Shown: one piece after another, positions 63,859 through 64,000 of the stretch
Layout: each line of letters starts with the position of its first letter
Numbering within the stretch: position 1 is the stretch's first letter
Assembly (NCBI GenBank): GCA_016709995.1
Contig: JADJLQ010000001.1
Location: 1,708,001-1,772,000, forward strand
Reading direction: 5' to 3'
Length of the DNA stretch: 64,000 bases
Source of the DNA: Saprospiraceae bacterium
GTDB lineage: Bacteria > Bacteroidota > Bacteroidia > Chitinophagales > Saprospiraceae
Notes under the pieces: generated by a model
The model's database searches: none
What the model was told of the DNA's origin: nothing
Seen by the model: the letters and a program-made list of their open reading frames with translations, nothing else
Translations under genes and position numbers: made by a program

Positions 63859-64000
63859 ATGGAGTACCTGCTATACTTTTTGTCTTTTTTCTTTGCTAAC
63901 CATACGCCAAAACATGCCATCTATCCGGATGTCTTACACTATGGCTTTCAAATAGAACTCAACGATCAAAATGATACTATCCTAACTGATGCAACTATCC
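63859..64000 (+). CDS. N-terminus of a putative M1-family aminopeptidase (cut by window end)
   Basis: 47 codons. Signal MEYLLYFLSFFFANHTPKHA, then YPDVLHYGFQIELNDQND, the first strands typical of M1 metallopeptidases. The catalytic HExxH would lie beyond the window. It follows the PorP gene by 18 bp. Confidence 0.5.
   Translation, partial: MEYLLYFLSFFFANHTPKHAIYPDVLHYGFQIELNDQNDTILTDATI

Overview
This window reads as chromosomal DNA of a Bacteroidota bacterium, most likely Saprospiria/Chitinophagia-like. That is an inference from a PorP/SprF type IX secretion protein, many Sec and lipoprotein signals, a kdp cluster with a split KdpD and an NtrC-type regulator, TAnnTTTG-type promoter boxes, and a XerD-LptB-PrmC-Cdd-KdsB housekeeping block. 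No rRNA or CRISPR array was seen; there is one tRNA-Met.

Layout. (1) 1-15,519 is a pectin and hemicellulose utilisation locus: PL10 pectate lyase, remnant of a second pectate lyase, GH35-like hydrolase, CE15 glucuronoyl esterase, sialate-type acetylesterase, a MacB/FtsX-like permease, a frameshifted LacI regulator, KduD, KduI, and a secreted CE12-GH28 fusion. A nearly identical 26-bp element lies upstream of the pectate lyase and between lacI and kduD, which suggests one regulon. (2) 15,612-24,655 is a potassium-uptake cluster: sigma54-type regulator, a 27-aa membrane peptide, kdpF, kdpA, kdpB, kdpC, a sensor-only KdpD and a separate histidine kinase. (3) 25,036-28,308 holds a frameshifted class C serine hydrolase and a two-domain alpha/beta hydrolase.

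(4) 28,309-43,300 is an accessory region in which nearly all genes lie on the plus strand. Small unrelated genes (DUF2200, two VOC proteins, DUF1801, DUF1772, GNAT, a propeller lipoprotein) are separated by inverted-repeat elements that begin with TAAC, usually overlapping the stop codon, and end with AACGTT. This looks like an integron-type cassette array without an integrase. Between them lie carbohydrate esterases, a GH43 and gene debris: an IS21 fragment, a Shedu-like nuclease tail and a penicillin acylase start. (5) 43,466-51,676 holds a putative glycosidase, an acetyltransferase, a 1.43-kb segment present twice on either side of an IS1634-like element, and a large caspase-STAND-transmembrane protein whose C-terminal domain resembles the TCAF/M60-associated GATase-like fold. 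This is the most unusual protein in the window. The island ends at tRNA-Met.

(6) 52,059-64,000 is ordinary chromosome: Uma2, XerD, an Ig-like lipoprotein, LptB, two small lipoproteins, PrmC, a flippase-like protein, Cdd, KdsB, a LysM protein, a cystathionine beta-synthase-like enzyme, PorP/SprF and the start of an M1-type aminopeptidase.

Data quality. A block of about 200 nearly pure G bases lies inside kduD, and frameshifts in homopolymers affect lacI, the serine hydrolase, the IS1634 transposase and the caspase gene. Some apparent pseudogenes may therefore be sequencing or assembly errors.
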